The notes: a model not told the origin generated them from the sequence alone. A stretch of 47,839 nucleotides of DNA from Streptomyces sp. CHD11 (GCF_018638295.1 NZ_JABTTS010000009.1:48783-96621), one strand, 5' to 3'; counted from the first letter of the stretch, positions 27,293 through 36,339 are shown. Numbers and translations are program-made.

Positions 27293-30028
27293 ATGAAGCA
27301 GCAGGGCGCGGACCCCGAGGACACGGAGGGAACCCCTGACGCCTCGTCGCGCCCGGACACCACGGACGGCGACACCGCGGACGGCGACAGCGCCGACCGT
27401 GACACCGCGCACATCGACGAGGTGGAGGGCGACGAACCGCTGCTTCCCGCGCGGGTGCACCGCCCCTCCGATCTCATGCGGCTCCTGGGCGGCGTGCTGG
27501 CCGTCGTGATTCTGCTGGCGATCGCCGCGTTCGCCCACGGCACCACCTCGGGGCTGGAACAGGACATCACCAAGGGCACCGGTCAGGCGCCCGACCTGCT
27601 GATCAAGATCGCCGGACTGGCCTCCAGCATCGCGATCCTCCTCGTACCGGTCGCCTTCGCCATCGAACGGCTGATCAAACGGGACGGTCTGCGGATCGCC
27701 GACGGCGTGCTCGCCGCCGTCCTCGCGCACGGCGTGACGCTCGCCACCGACCTGTGGGTGGCACGTGCCGCTCCGGGCTCGATCCAGGAGGCGCTCACCC
27801 AGCCCTCGCCGGGCGACCTCCACGCCCTCACCGACCCGGTGCACGGTTATCTGGCTCCGGTCATTGCGTACATGACGGCGGTCGGGATGTCCCGCAGACC
27901 CCGGTGGCGCGCGGTGCTGTGGGTCGTGCTGCTCCTCGACGCCTTCTCGATGCTCGTCACCGGGTACACGACCCCGTTCTCGATCATCCTCACGGTACTG
28001 ATCGGCTGGACCGTCGCCTACGGCACCCTCTATGCGGTGGGCTCGCCCAACGTGCGCCCCACCGGACGCACCCTGATGGCGGGCCTGCGCACCGTCGGCT
28101 TCCACCCCGTGACCGCCTCGCGCGAGGAGGCGGCGGACACCTCCGAGACCGGCGACCGCGGGCGCAGGTACTTCGTCACCCTGGAGGACGGCCCGCCGCT
28201 GGACGTCACGGTGGTCGACCGTGAACAGCAGGCGCAGGGCTTCTTCTACCGCGCGTGGCGCAATCTGGCCCTGCGCGGCTTCGCCACCCGCCGCAGCCTG
28301 CAGTCGCTGCGCCAGGCCCTGGAGCAGGAGGCGCTCCTCGCGTACGCGGCCATCGCGGCCGGAGCCAACGCGCCCAAACTGATCGCGACCTCCGAGCTCG
28401 GCCCCGACGCGGTCATGCTCGTCTACGAGCACAGCGGCGGACGCACCCTCGACTCGCTGCCGGACGAGGAGATCACCGACGCGCTGCTGCGCGACACCTG
28501 GCACCAGGTGCAGGCCCTGCAGTCGCGCCGTATCGCGCACCGCAGGCTGGTGGGCGACGCCATCCTGGTGGATCGTTCCGGCACGGTGATCCTCACCGAC
28601 CTGCGCGGTGGCGAGATCGCGGCCGGCGACCTGCTGCTGCGGATGGACATCTCCCAGCTGCTGGTGACGCTGGGGCTCCGGGTGGGCGCCGAACGCGCGG
28701 TGGCCTCCGCGCTGAGCGTCCTCGGTCCCGACACCGTGGCGGACTGTCTGCCGATGCTCCAGCCCATCGCGCTGAGCCGCTCCACGCGCGGAACCCTGCG
28801 CAAGCTGGCGCGGGAACGGGCCGAACGCGAGCGCGAGGCGGTACTCGACGCCGCCCGGCAGGCCAAGCCGGCCCACGCGGAGCACGACGGCGCCCACGAC
28901 GCCGAACAGCCACTTCCCGACAGGTCCGACAAGAACGGCAAGGCCGACAAGAAGGCGGTACGCGCGGAGCAGCGGGCCGAGAAGCGGGCCATCGACGAGG
29001 CGCTGGAGGAGGCACGCGAGGAGGATCTGCTCACCCAGATCCGGCACGAGGTGCTGCGCATCCGTCCGCAGGCTCCGGTCGAGCCGGCCCGGCTGGAGCG
29101 GGTGCGGCCGCGGACGCTGATCAGTCTCATCGCCGGCGCGATCGGCGCGTACTTCTTGCTCACCCAGCTCACCCACATCGAGTTCGGCCCGCTGGTCGCG
29201 AACGCGCAGTGGGGCTGGGTGGCCGCGGCGGTGCTGTTCTCGGCGGCCAGCTACTTCGCGGCGGCCATGGCCCTGCTCGGCTTCGTGCCCGAGCGGGTGC
29301 CCTTCCTGCGGACCGTCGGGGCGCAGGTCGCCGGCTCGTTCGTGAAGATCGTCGCCCCCGCGGCGGTGGGCGGTGTCGCCCTGAACACCCGCTTCCTCCA
29401 GCGCGCCGGGGTGCGCCCGGGGCTGGCGGTCGCCAGCGTCGGTGCCTCCCAGCTCTTCGGGCTCGGCTGCCACATCCTGATGCTGCTGGCCTTCGGCTAT
29501 CTGACCGGTACCGAGAAGACACCCTCCCTCTCGCCGTCCCGCACGGTGATCGGCGGCCTGCTCACGGTCGCGGTGCTGGTGCTCGTGGTGACGTCGGTGC
29601 CGTTCCTGCGGAAATTCGTCGTCACGCGCGTACGGTCGCTCTTCGCGGGAGTCGTGCCGCGCATGCTCGATGTGCTGCAACGGCCACAGAAGCTGGTCAC
29701 CGGTATCGGCGGCATGCTGCTGCTCACGGCGTGCTTCGTCATGTGCCTGGACGCCTCGATCCGGGCGTTCGGCGACGAGACGACGTCGGTCAGCCTCGCG
29801 AGCGTCGCTGTCGTGTTCCTGGCCGGCAACGCGCTCGGGTCGGCTGCGCCCACACCGGGCGGTATCGGCGCGGTCGAGGCGACCCTGACCGTCGGTCTGA
29901 TCGCCGTCGGCCTCCCCAAGGAGGTCGCCGCACCGGCGGTGCTGCTCTTCCGGCTGCTGACGCTGTGGCTGCCCGTGCTGCCGGGGTGGCTCGCCTTCAA
30001 CCACCTCACCCGCAAAACGGCCCTGTAG
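27293..30028 (+). CDS. Large flippase-like (LPG-synthase TM type) membrane protein with a degenerate kinase domain
   Basis: A 911-residue multidomain protein. The first 50 residues are acidic (DTTDGDTADGDSADRDTAHID). Residues about 65-255 contain several membrane segments. Residues about 270-510 look like a kinase or aminoglycoside-phosphotransferase fold (QSLRQALEQEALLAYAAIAAG, VMLVYEHSGGRTL, IAHRRLVGDAILV, VILTDLRGGE); the catalytic HRD has become HRR, so phosphotransfer is doubtful. A Lys/Glu-rich linker (about 520-590) leads to an eight-segment UPF0104 (lysylphosphatidylglycerol synthase TM/flippase-like) domain with LAGNALGSAAPTPGGIGAVE near the end. The ATG at 27293 has AGAAGAG upstream. 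No synthetase domain is present. The substrate is unknown, probably a lipid. Confidence 0.87.
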   Translation: MKQQGADPEDTEGTPDASSRPDTTDGDTADGDSADRDTAHIDEVEGDEPLLPARVHRPSDLMRLLGGVLAVVILLAIAAFAHGTTSGLEQDITKGTGQAPDLLIKIAGLASSIAILLVPVAFAIERLIKRDGLRIADGVLAAVLAHGVTLATDLWVARAAPGSIQEALTQPSPGDLHALTDPVHGYLAPVIAYMTAVGMSRRPRWRAVLWVVLLLDAFSMLVTGYTTPFSIILTVLIGWTVAYGTLYAVGSPNVRPTGRTLMAGLRTVGFHPVTASREEAADTSETGDRGRRYFVTLEDGPPLDVTVVDREQQAQGFFYRAWRNLALRGFATRRSLQSLRQALEQEALLAYAAIAAGANAPKLIATSELGPDAVMLVYEHSGGRTLDSLPDEEITDALLRDTWHQVQALQSRRIAHRRLVGDAILVDRSGTVILTDLRGGEIAAGDLLLRMDISQLLVTLGLRVGAERAVASALSVLGPDTVADCLPMLQPIALSRSTRGTLRKLARERAEREREAVLDAARQAKPAHAEHDGAHDAEQPLPDRSDKNGKADKKAVRAEQRAEKRAIDEALEEAREEDLLTQIRHEVLRIRPQAPVEPARLERVRPRTLISLIAGAIGAYFLLTQLTHIEFGPLVANAQWGWVAAAVLFSAASYFAAAMALLGFVPERVPFLRTVGAQVAGSFVKIVAPAAVGGVALNTRFLQRAGVRPGLAVASVGASQLFGLGCHILMLLAFGYLTGTEKTPSLSPSRTVIGGLLTVAVLVLVVTSVPFLRKFVVTRVRSLFAGVVPRMLDVLQRPQKLVTGIGGMLLLTACFVMCLDASIRAFGDETTSVSLASVAVVFLAGNALGSAAPTPGGIGAVEATLTVGLIAVGLPKEVAAPAVLLFRLLTLWLPVLPGWLAFNHLTRKTAL

Positions 30029-30114
30029 AGCGGCCTCCCGAGGGGCCGGGGCCCCTACCTCGTACGGGCCCGTGTCCCGCGCGTCCCGCCCCCGGCGACC
30101 GCAGGATGGGAAGC

Positions 30115-31662
30115 ATGCCCCACCCCTTCCGCCCGCGCGGCGCCGCCCTGACCGTCTGCGCCCTGATGCTGCCCGCGCTGCTGGCGGGCTGCGGCGGGGA
30201 CAACCGGGTCCAGGACCTGACGCGACAGGAGCTCGTCTGGAAGGACTGCCCGGCCCCGTCCGAGGAGCAGGGCGCGGGCCCAGCCCCGTCCCCTCTGCCG
30301 GGTGCCGGCGGCGAGTGGGGCTGCGCCACCATGAAGGCCCCGCTGGACTGGGACGACCCCGAGGGCGACACCATCGGTCTCGCGCTGATCCGGGCGAGGT
30401 CGAGCGGCACGGAGCGCGAGCGCATCGGCTCGCTGATCTTCAACTTCGGCGGTCCGGGCGGCTCCGGCGTCACCACTCTGCCCGCGTTCGGCGAGGACTA
30501 CGCGAGGCTGCACACCCGCTACGACCTGGTGAGCTTCGACCCCCGCGGGGTCGGCCGCAGCGCGCCCGTGATCTGCCAGGACGACCGGCGGCTCGACGCC
30601 CGCTTCCAGCAGGACGCCACTCCCGACGACGCCGCCGAACGCGCGGAACTCCTGGACGGCACCAGGGCGTTCAACGCGGACTGCGAGGAGAACTCCGGGC
30701 GGCTCCTGCCTCATGTACGCACCACGGACGCCGCCCGCGACCTCGATCTGATGCGCCGGGTCCTCGGTGACGAACGGCTGCACTACTTCGGCATCTCCTA
30801 CGGCACCGAACTCGGCGGCGTCTACGCCCACCTGTTCCCCCGGAAGGTGGGCCGCGCGGTGTTCGACGCGGCCGTCGACCCCACACAGACCGCGGAACAG
30901 GGCGCACTCGGACAGGCCCGCGGATTCCAGCTCGCCCTCGACAACTTCGCCGAGGACTGCGTCTCCCGGGCCGGGCAGTGCCCCGTCGGAGGCAGCGCGC
31001 AGGAGGTCAAGGACCGGATCGCAGGGTTTCTGAAGGACCTCGACAGCGCCCCCGTCCCGGGGATCTTCCCGCGTGAACTGACGCAGACCGCGGCGACCGG
31101 CGGCATCGCGCAGGCGCTCTACTCGCAGGATTTCTGGGAGTTCCTCACCGACGGTCTGGAGCAGGCCTACGACGGTGACGGCACGATCCTGATGCTGCTG
31201 TCCGACTCGATGAACGGCCGCGGCGAGAACGGCGAATACAGCAACCTCGCCGCGGCCAACACCGCCGTCGACTGCGCCGACGACAGCACCCGCCACACCC
31301 CCGGGGACGTGGAGCGCAGCCTGCCCGAGTTCCGTGCGGCGTCCGGGCTGTTCGGCGACTACCTGGCGTGGGGCATGATCGGCTGCACCGACTGGGCGGT
31401 GCCGGGTGCCGCCGGTCATCCGGACGTGAGTGCCCCCGGCTCCGCACCGATCCTGGTGATCGGCAACACCGGCGACCCGGCCACCCCCTACGAGGGGGCA
31501 CGCGCGATGGCGCGAACACTGGGCGAGGGTGTCGGTGTGGAACTGACGTACCGGGGGCAGGGCCACGGCGCCTACCACAGCGGGGATGCGTGCGTGCAGG
31601 GCGTGGTGCACGGTTATCTACTGGACGGCAAAGTGCCGGCGGCCGGGACCGTCTGCCCCTGA
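30115..31662 (+). CDS. Secreted lipoprotein alpha/beta hydrolase, tripeptidyl aminopeptidase (SlpD/SlpE-like)
   Basis: A 515-residue lipoprotein: a signal peptide with lipobox LLAGC (Cys26 or so) and a mature alpha/beta-hydrolase of the Streptomyces tripeptidyl aminopeptidase/SlpD-SlpE group. Conserved parts are FNFGGPGGSG (oxyanion region), YDLVSFDPRGVGRS, the nucleophile elbow FGISYGTELGG, VIGNTGDPATPYEGAR (acid) and GQGHGAYHSGDAC (histidine). It should act outside the cell, anchored to the membrane, removing N-terminal tripeptides from secreted peptides or proteins. The second ATG (30115) was chosen for its GGATGGG spacing; an ATG nine bases earlier is in frame. A paralogue follows after 136 bases. 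Confidence 0.93.
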   Translation: MPHPFRPRGAALTVCALMLPALLAGCGGDNRVQDLTRQELVWKDCPAPSEEQGAGPAPSPLPGAGGEWGCATMKAPLDWDDPEGDTIGLALIRARSSGTERERIGSLIFNFGGPGGSGVTTLPAFGEDYARLHTRYDLVSFDPRGVGRSAPVICQDDRRLDARFQQDATPDDAAERAELLDGTRAFNADCEENSGRLLPHVRTTDAARDLDLMRRVLGDERLHYFGISYGTELGGVYAHLFPRKVGRAVFDAAVDPTQTAEQGALGQARGFQLALDNFAEDCVSRAGQCPVGGSAQEVKDRIAGFLKDLDSAPVPGIFPRELTQTAATGGIAQALYSQDFWEFLTDGLEQAYDGDGTILMLLSDSMNGRGENGEYSNLAAANTAVDCADDSTRHTPGDVERSLPEFRAASGLFGDYLAWGMIGCTDWAVPGAAGHPDVSAPGSAPILVIGNTGDPATPYEGARAMARTLGEGVGVELTYRGQGHGAYHSGDACVQGVVHGYLLDGKVPAAGTVCP

Positions 31663-31698
31663 CCGTCCCACCGGTCGCATGTCTTCCCAGGTCAGAGC

Positions 31699-31710
31699 GT
31701 TGTCCACAGG
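31699..31710 (+). promoter_or_regulatory. DnaA box (Streptomyces consensus)
   Basis: GTTGTCCACAGG with TTGTCCACA at 31700-31708, in the 136-base gap between the two lipoprotein hydrolase genes, about 90 bases upstream of the second. Third copy of the same 12-base word in this window. Confidence 0.6.
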
Positions 31711-31798
31711 CGCCCCCTGCGGGCGGCGAATCTGCCTACCATGGCACGACCGCCATCCGTGGCACGGTGCGGACGGCCAGCGAGGGGGGAATCGGTAC

Positions 31799-33307
31799 AT
31801 GACCCGTATCACACGGTGGGCGGCCCTGACGGTCGCCGCCGCGCTGCTGACGGCCGGCTGCACCAGCGCCGGCCCGCCGGACGAGGACTCCGGGAAGGAC
31901 CGCGGCGACGGCAAGAGCGGCGCGACTGCGCTGGACTGGGGGCGTTGCGAAGCCACCGGGGACGAGCCGGCACCGGACGGCGACTGGCAGTGCGCCACCC
32001 TCCAGGTGCCGCTGGACTGGTCGAAGCCGGACGGCCGGACGATCGGGCTGGCCCTCATCCGGGCCGAGGCCACGGGAGACGACCGCCTGGGCTCCCTGCT
32101 GTTCAACTTCGGCGGCCCCGGCGGCTCGGGCGTCTCCATGATGCCCTCCTACGCGCCCGTGGTCTCCGCACTGCACGAGCGCTACGACCTGGTCAGCTGG
32201 GACCCCCGGGGAGTGGCCGCCAGCGAGGGCGTCCGCTGCCGCGACGACAAGGACATCGAGGCCGCCGAGTCGTCGGTGGACGGCACCCCGGACACCCCGG
32301 CCGAGGAGCGGACGTACCTCGAGGACGCCGCCGACTTCGGCAAGGGCTGCCAGGAGGCCGCCGGGCAGCTGATGGCGCATGTGTCGACCACCGACACCGC
32401 CCGCGACATGGACCGGATCCGGCAGGCCCTCGGCGACGACAGGCTGAACTACTTCGGCATCTCCTACGGCACCGAACTGGGCGGCGTCTACGCCCACCTG
32501 TTCCCCCGCAAGGTGGGCCGGCTGGCGCTCGACGCGGTGGTCGACCCGACCGCCGACACCGTGGGGCACGCCAAGAACCAGACACGCGGCTTCCAGACGG
32601 CACTCGACAACTACCTGACGTCCACCGGGCGGGATCCGGGGCAGGGGACGCGGGAGACAGCGGACCTGCTGGACCGGATCGACGCCGAGCCGCTGCCGAC
32701 GTCCTCGTCCGGACGTGAGCTGACCCAGTCGCTGGCCCTGACGGGCATCGTCCTGCCGCTGTACAGCGAGACCAGCTGGCCGGCGCTGACCAGCGCGCTG
32801 GAGGCGGCGCAGGACGGGGACGGCTCCGAGCTGCTGGCCCTCGCCGACGGCTACAACGAACGCGACGCCTCCGGGCGCTACGGCACGACGACCCACTCCC
32901 AGCGGGTCATATCGTGCCTCGACGACAAGCAGCGGCCGACCGTGGAGGAGACGAGGAAGCTGCTGCCCGAGTTCGAGGAGCTCTCCCCCGTGTTCGGCTC
33001 CTTCCTCGGCTGGGACACGGCCGGCTGGTGTCACGACTGGCCCGTACCCGGCCAGTTCGACACACCGGAGGTGAGCGCGCCGGGCGCGGACCCGATCCTG
33101 GTGGTGGGCAACACCGGCGACCCGGCCACACCGTACGAGGGCGCCCGGAAGATGGCGGACGAGCTGGGCGAGGGTGTCGGCGTGATGCTCACCTGGAAGG
33201 GCGAGGGGCACGGCGCGTACGGCAGTGGCAGCGACTGCGTCGACTCCACGATGAACGCGTACCTGCTCAGCGGCACGGTGCCGGAGGACGGCAAGGTCTG
33301 CTCATGA
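31799..33307 (+). CDS. Secreted lipoprotein alpha/beta hydrolase, second tandem copy
   Basis: A 502-residue paralogue of the preceding lipoprotein. The lipobox is LLTAGC. The family blocks recur: FNFGGPGGSGVSMM, YDLVSWDPRGVAAS, FGISYGTELGGVYAHLFPRK, VVGNTGDPATPYEGARKM and GEGHGAYGSGSDC. The YFGISYGTELGGVYAHLFPR block is identical in the two proteins, pointing to a fairly recent tandem duplication or strong constraint. A GGGGGGAATC binding site precedes the ATG at 31799. It is convergent with moeZ, only 27 bases separating the two stop codons. Substrate range relative to the first copy is unknown. Confidence 0.93.
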   Translation: MTRITRWAALTVAAALLTAGCTSAGPPDEDSGKDRGDGKSGATALDWGRCEATGDEPAPDGDWQCATLQVPLDWSKPDGRTIGLALIRAEATGDDRLGSLLFNFGGPGGSGVSMMPSYAPVVSALHERYDLVSWDPRGVAASEGVRCRDDKDIEAAESSVDGTPDTPAEERTYLEDAADFGKGCQEAAGQLMAHVSTTDTARDMDRIRQALGDDRLNYFGISYGTELGGVYAHLFPRKVGRLALDAVVDPTADTVGHAKNQTRGFQTALDNYLTSTGRDPGQGTRETADLLDRIDAEPLPTSSSGRELTQSLALTGIVLPLYSETSWPALTSALEAAQDGDGSELLALADGYNERDASGRYGTTTHSQRVISCLDDKQRPTVEETRKLLPEFEELSPVFGSFLGWDTAGWCHDWPVPGQFDTPEVSAPGADPILVVGNTGDPATPYEGARKMADELGEGVGVMLTWKGEGHGAYGSGSDCVDSTMNAYLLSGTVPEDGKVCS

Positions 33308-33334
33308 CGACGGCGGGGGCCCGGCCGGAACCGC

Positions 33335-34513
33335 TCAGTAGATCGGCTTCTCCGGTTCGATCTGGTTGACCCAGCCGACCACGCCGCCGCCCACATGGAC
33401 GGCGTCGGCGAAGCCCGCGGACTTCAGGACCGCCAGGACTTCCGCACTGCGGACACCCGTCTTGCAGTTCAAGACGATCTTCTTGTCCTGCGGCAGGCTC
33501 TCCAGGGCGTTGCCCATGAGGAACTCGTTCTTCGGGATCAGGCGGGCGCCCGGGATGGACACGATCTCGAACTCGTTCGGCTCGCGGACGTCGATGAGCT
33601 CGATGCTCTCACCCTCGTCCATCCACTCCTTGAGCTGCTTGGGAGTGATCGTGGAGTCGGCCGCCGCCGCCTGGGCCTCCTCGGACACGACGCCGCAGAA
33701 GGCCTCGTAGTCGATGAGCTCGGTGACGGTCGGGTTCTCGCCGCAGATCGCGCAGTCGGGGTCCTTGCGGACCTTGACCTGGCGGTACTGCATCTCCAGG
33801 GCGTCGTAGATCATCAGGCGGCCGACGAGGGGCTCACCGATGCCGGCGAGCAGCTTGATGGCCTCGTTCGCCTGGATCGAGCCGATGGACGCGCACAGCA
33901 CGCCCAGGACGCCGCCCTCGGCGCAGGAGGGGACCATGCCGGGGGGCGGGGGCTCCGGGTAGAGGCAGCGGTAGCACGGACCGTGCTCGGACCAGAAGAC
34001 GGACGCCTGACCGTCGAAGCGGTAGATCGATCCCCACACGTACGGCTTGTTCAGCAGCACGCAGGCGTCGTTGACCAGGTAACGGGTCGCGAAGTTGTCC
34101 GTTCCGTCCACGATCAGGTCGTACTGGCTGAAGATACCCATCACGTTGTCGGCCTCGAGCCGCTCCTCGTGAAGGACCACGTTCACGTACGGGTTGATGC
34201 CCTTGATCGAGTCCCGCGCGGACTCGGCCTTGGGGCGGCCGATGTCGGCCTGGCTGTGGATGACCTGGCGCTGCAGGTTCGACTCGTCGACCTCGTCGAA
34301 CTCCACGATGCCGAGCGTGCCCACGCCCGCCGCGGCCATGTACATCAGTCCCGGGGAACCCAGGCCGCCGGCGCCCACGAAGAGCACCTTGCTGTTCTTC
34401 AGCCGCTTCTGCCCGTCCATCCCCACGTCGGGGATGATCAGGTGGCGGGAGTACCGGCGGACCTCGTCTACGGTGAGCTCGGGGGCCGGCTCGACCAGGG
34501 GTGGCAGCGACAC
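33335..34513 (-). CDS. moeZ: MoeZ: adenylyltransferase/sulfurtransferase for sulfur carrier proteins
   Basis: A 392-residue two-domain protein. The N-terminal ThiF/MoeB-type E1 domain has FVGAGGLGSPG (residues 45-55), IVEFDEVDESNLQRQVIHS and VDGTDNFATRYLVND, with paired cysteines CYRC and CAIC for zinc. The C-terminal rhodanese domain carries the active-site cysteine Cys350 in NCKTGVRSAE. MoeZ adenylates and then thiocarboxylates the C-terminal glycine of sulfur carrier proteins (MoaD, CysO, and carriers in secondary metabolism). The GTG start has GGAG five bases away. An exact SigR-type promoter lies upstream. It corresponds to Rv3206c. Confidence 0.95.
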   Translation of the reverse strand: MSLPPLVEPAPELTVDEVRRYSRHLIIPDVGMDGQKRLKNSKVLFVGAGGLGSPGLMYMAAAGVGTLGIVEFDEVDESNLQRQVIHSQADIGRPKAESARDSIKGINPYVNVVLHEERLEADNVMGIFSQYDLIVDGTDNFATRYLVNDACVLLNKPYVWGSIYRFDGQASVFWSEHGPCYRCLYPEPPPPGMVPSCAEGGVLGVLCASIGSIQANEAIKLLAGIGEPLVGRLMIYDALEMQYRQVKVRKDPDCAICGENPTVTELIDYEAFCGVVSEEAQAAAADSTITPKQLKEWMDEGESIELIDVREPNEFEIVSIPGARLIPKNEFLMGNALESLPQDKKIVLNCKTGVRSAEVLAVLKSAGFADAVHVGGGVVGWVNQIEPEKPIY

Positions 34514-34557
34514 GGGGACTCCGTTGGTCGGTCAATCAGTACGGTTGTTCTGCGCTT

Positions 34558-34583
34558 AACACTGCCATGCCCTTTTTCATTCC
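34558..34583 (-). promoter_or_regulatory. SigR-type promoter of moeZ
   Basis: Read on the minus strand, GGAAT (34583-34579), an 18-base spacer and GTT (34560-34558) match the SigR consensus exactly. The -35 element overlaps the last bases of the spherulin-4-like gene (stop at 34577). moeZ thus has its own oxidative-stress promoter and need not depend on the polysaccharide cassette upstream. Confidence 0.82.
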
Positions 34584-35323
34584 GAGACACCCGTTCCGAT
34601 CCGCGAGACGATGTCGTCCCAGTAGCCGGGCAGCGACTCCCAGGGGCCGGTGAGCAGGCCGGGCAGGTGATCGGTGAAGTAGATGGTCGCGGCCCCCTGC
34701 CAGCGGGCGATGCGCAGAGCCTCGTCCAGGTGCGGCCCCGGTACCCCGTGGACGAAGTGGCAGAAGCGTTCGGGCGGGTGGTCGGCGGTCCACTCGGCCA
34801 CCTGCGACCAGCGGTAGTCGCTCCACGCGCCGGAGAAGGTGACCAACTGGTCGGCGTACTCCGCGTAGGCGCGGTGGGGGTGGGTTCCGTGGCCCAGGAC
34901 GATGTGGGCGTCCTCATGGATCACCCGGAGCGTGCCGACGGTGCGCCGCACCTCGGGGAGGGCGGCGCGGTCGGCGGGGCAGCGGTCCAGGAGGAAGCCG
35001 TCGACCTGGTACCAGTCGAGGTAGCGGTGTGCCTCGGAGATCACCTCGCCGAAGGAACGCAGACCGTGGGCGAGGTCGAGGCGGCCGAGGACGCGGACCG
35101 CGGCGTTGCGCAGGCGGCCGGCCGCTGCCAGACAGTCCGGGTCGGGCTGGACGCCGGGGCCGTCGGCCACGTCGAGAACCACCCAGTGCAGAGGGGTGCC
35201 GGGGCGGCCGAGGCCGTTCCACTCGGCGGGGGCGAGGAGGGGATGCGCGAAGCCGGGGACGCCTAAGCCGGTCCGCACGTCGGTGCTCGCGGTACCCGGT
35301 CTGGTGCTGGTCAGATACGGCAT
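34577..35323 (-). CDS. Spherulation-specific family 4 (GH135-like) protein
   Basis: A 248-residue protein with the layout of the spherulin-4/GH135 family (Sph3-like, galactosamine-containing polysaccharide hydrolases): LHWVVLDVADGPGVQPDPD near residues 45-63, RVLGRLDLAHGLRSFGEV (97 region), and YLDWYQVDGFLLDRCP near 106-121. The usual acidic pair in 'VDGiFfDE' is Asp-Arg here. No signal peptide is obvious, which is unusual for this family. It overlaps the NAD epimerase gene by 13 bases, so the two are co-translated. Related hydrolase domains occur in PelA and Ega3, linking it to the PelF-like transferase upstream. Catalytic activity is uncertain. Confidence 0.8.
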   Translation of the reverse strand: MPYLTSTRPGTASTDVRTGLGVPGFAHPLLAPAEWNGLGRPGTPLHWVVLDVADGPGVQPDPDCLAAAGRLRNAAVRVLGRLDLAHGLRSFGEVISEAHRYLDWYQVDGFLLDRCPADRAALPEVRRTVGTLRVIHEDAHIVLGHGTHPHRAYAEYADQLVTFSGAWSDYRWSQVAEWTADHPPERFCHFVHGVPGPHLDEALRIARWQGAATIYFTDHLPGLLTGPWESLPGYWDDIVSRIGTGVSE

Positions 35324-36339
35324 GCCGCCTCCATCCAGATGTCGGCCAGGGACTCCTCGAGGTTGATGCGGGGGCGCCAGCCGAGACGGTCCCGGGCGGT
35401 GCGTACGTCCGCCTGCTGCCAGGTGCCGCAGCCGTCGGGGTACGGGAAGGCGGCGGGGTTGGTGCCCGCGGCGTGCGGATGGTGGTGGTCGGGGTCGGTG
35501 CGGGGATGGCCGATGGTGGGCCTCAGATGCGGGGTGCTGGTCGCGTGGGCCATGTGCGGGACGGGGGCGTGGTGCGGACCGGGCGGGTTGTCCAGCTCGT
35601 TGAGGGCGCCGCCGTAGCCGGCCACCCGGGCGAGGATGCCTGCGGCGTCGCGGAGGCGGACGGCGCGGCCCGAACCGATGTTGATGACGCCCTGCGCGGC
35701 GGAGAGCGAGGCGGCGTGGACGGCGCGGGCGACGTCGCGTACGTCGATGAAGTCCCGCTGTGCGCCGAGGCCGCCCAGCCTCAGCTCGGCGTCGCCGGAC
35801 TGCATGGCACGGCGCATGGCCTCGGCGAGGCGGCCCAGCGGGGAGCCGGCGGGGGTGCCGGGGCCCACGGGTGAGAAGACCCGCAGGACCACGGCGTCCA
35901 GCGCGGAGCCCAGGACCAGTTCGGTGGCGGCGAGCTTGCTGACGCCGTACGGGCCGCCGGGGCGGGGGACGGCGTCCTCCGCGGTGGAGGAGCCGGGCTG
36001 GCTGGGGCCGTACTCCGAGCCGCAGCCGATCTGTACGAGCCGCGCGCCGCAGCCGCTGCGGCGGAGGGCCTCGCAGACGGTGGCGACGGCGACGGTGTTG
36101 TGACGGGTGAGTTCGCGGGCGCCGCCCCGTGTGGTACCGGCGCAGTTGACGACCACGCCGGGGTGGACGGCGTCGAGGAACCGGGTGAGGGCGCCGGGGC
36201 TGCCGGTGGCGAGGTCGAACCGGACGTCGGCGTCGTCGCCCCGGCCGAGGGCGGTGAGCTGGACGGCGGGGTCGGCCAGGAGACGGTCGGCGACGAAGCG
36301 GCCGAGGTAGCCGTTGGCTCCGATCAGCAGGACTCTCAT
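35311..36339 (-). CDS. NAD-dependent epimerase/dehydratase (sugar nucleotide type)
   Basis: A 342-residue extended SDR. The Rossmann motif LLIGANGYLGRFVADRL is at residues 4-20. VVNCAGTTRGG is the central strand, and the catalytic YGVSK (Tyr and Lys) follows GGP near residue 130. VVLRVFSPVGPGTP and DFIDVRDVARA are typical of nucleotide-sugar epimerases and dehydratases. Residues 255-300 hold a His/Pro-rich loop (PGPHHAPVPHMAHATSTPHL) not usual in the family. AAGGAG lies upstream of the ATG. It probably supplies an activated sugar to the cassette glycosyltransferase (inference). Confidence 0.9.
   Translation of the reverse strand: MRVLLIGANGYLGRFVADRLLADPAVQLTALGRGDDADVRFDLATGSPGALTRFLDAVHPGVVVNCAGTTRGGARELTRHNTVAVATVCEALRRSGCGARLVQIGCGSEYGPSQPGSSTAEDAVPRPGGPYGVSKLAATELVLGSALDAVVLRVFSPVGPGTPAGSPLGRLAEAMRRAMQSGDAELRLGGLGAQRDFIDVRDVARAVHAASLSAAQGVINIGSGRAVRLRDAAGILARVAGYGGALNELDNPPGPHHAPVPHMAHATSTPHLRPTIGHPRTDPDHHHPHAAGTNPAAFPYPDGCGTWQQADVRTARDRLGWRPRINLEESLADIWMEAACRI

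Noticed and set aside
26681..30004. An 1100-codon minus-strand frame running through the flippase-like gene into the alkyltransferase-like gene
   Set aside because: Only the last 142 codons (the alkyltransferase-like protein) are real. The rest is the shadow of the flippase-like gene and is Arg/His/Gln-rich without motifs.
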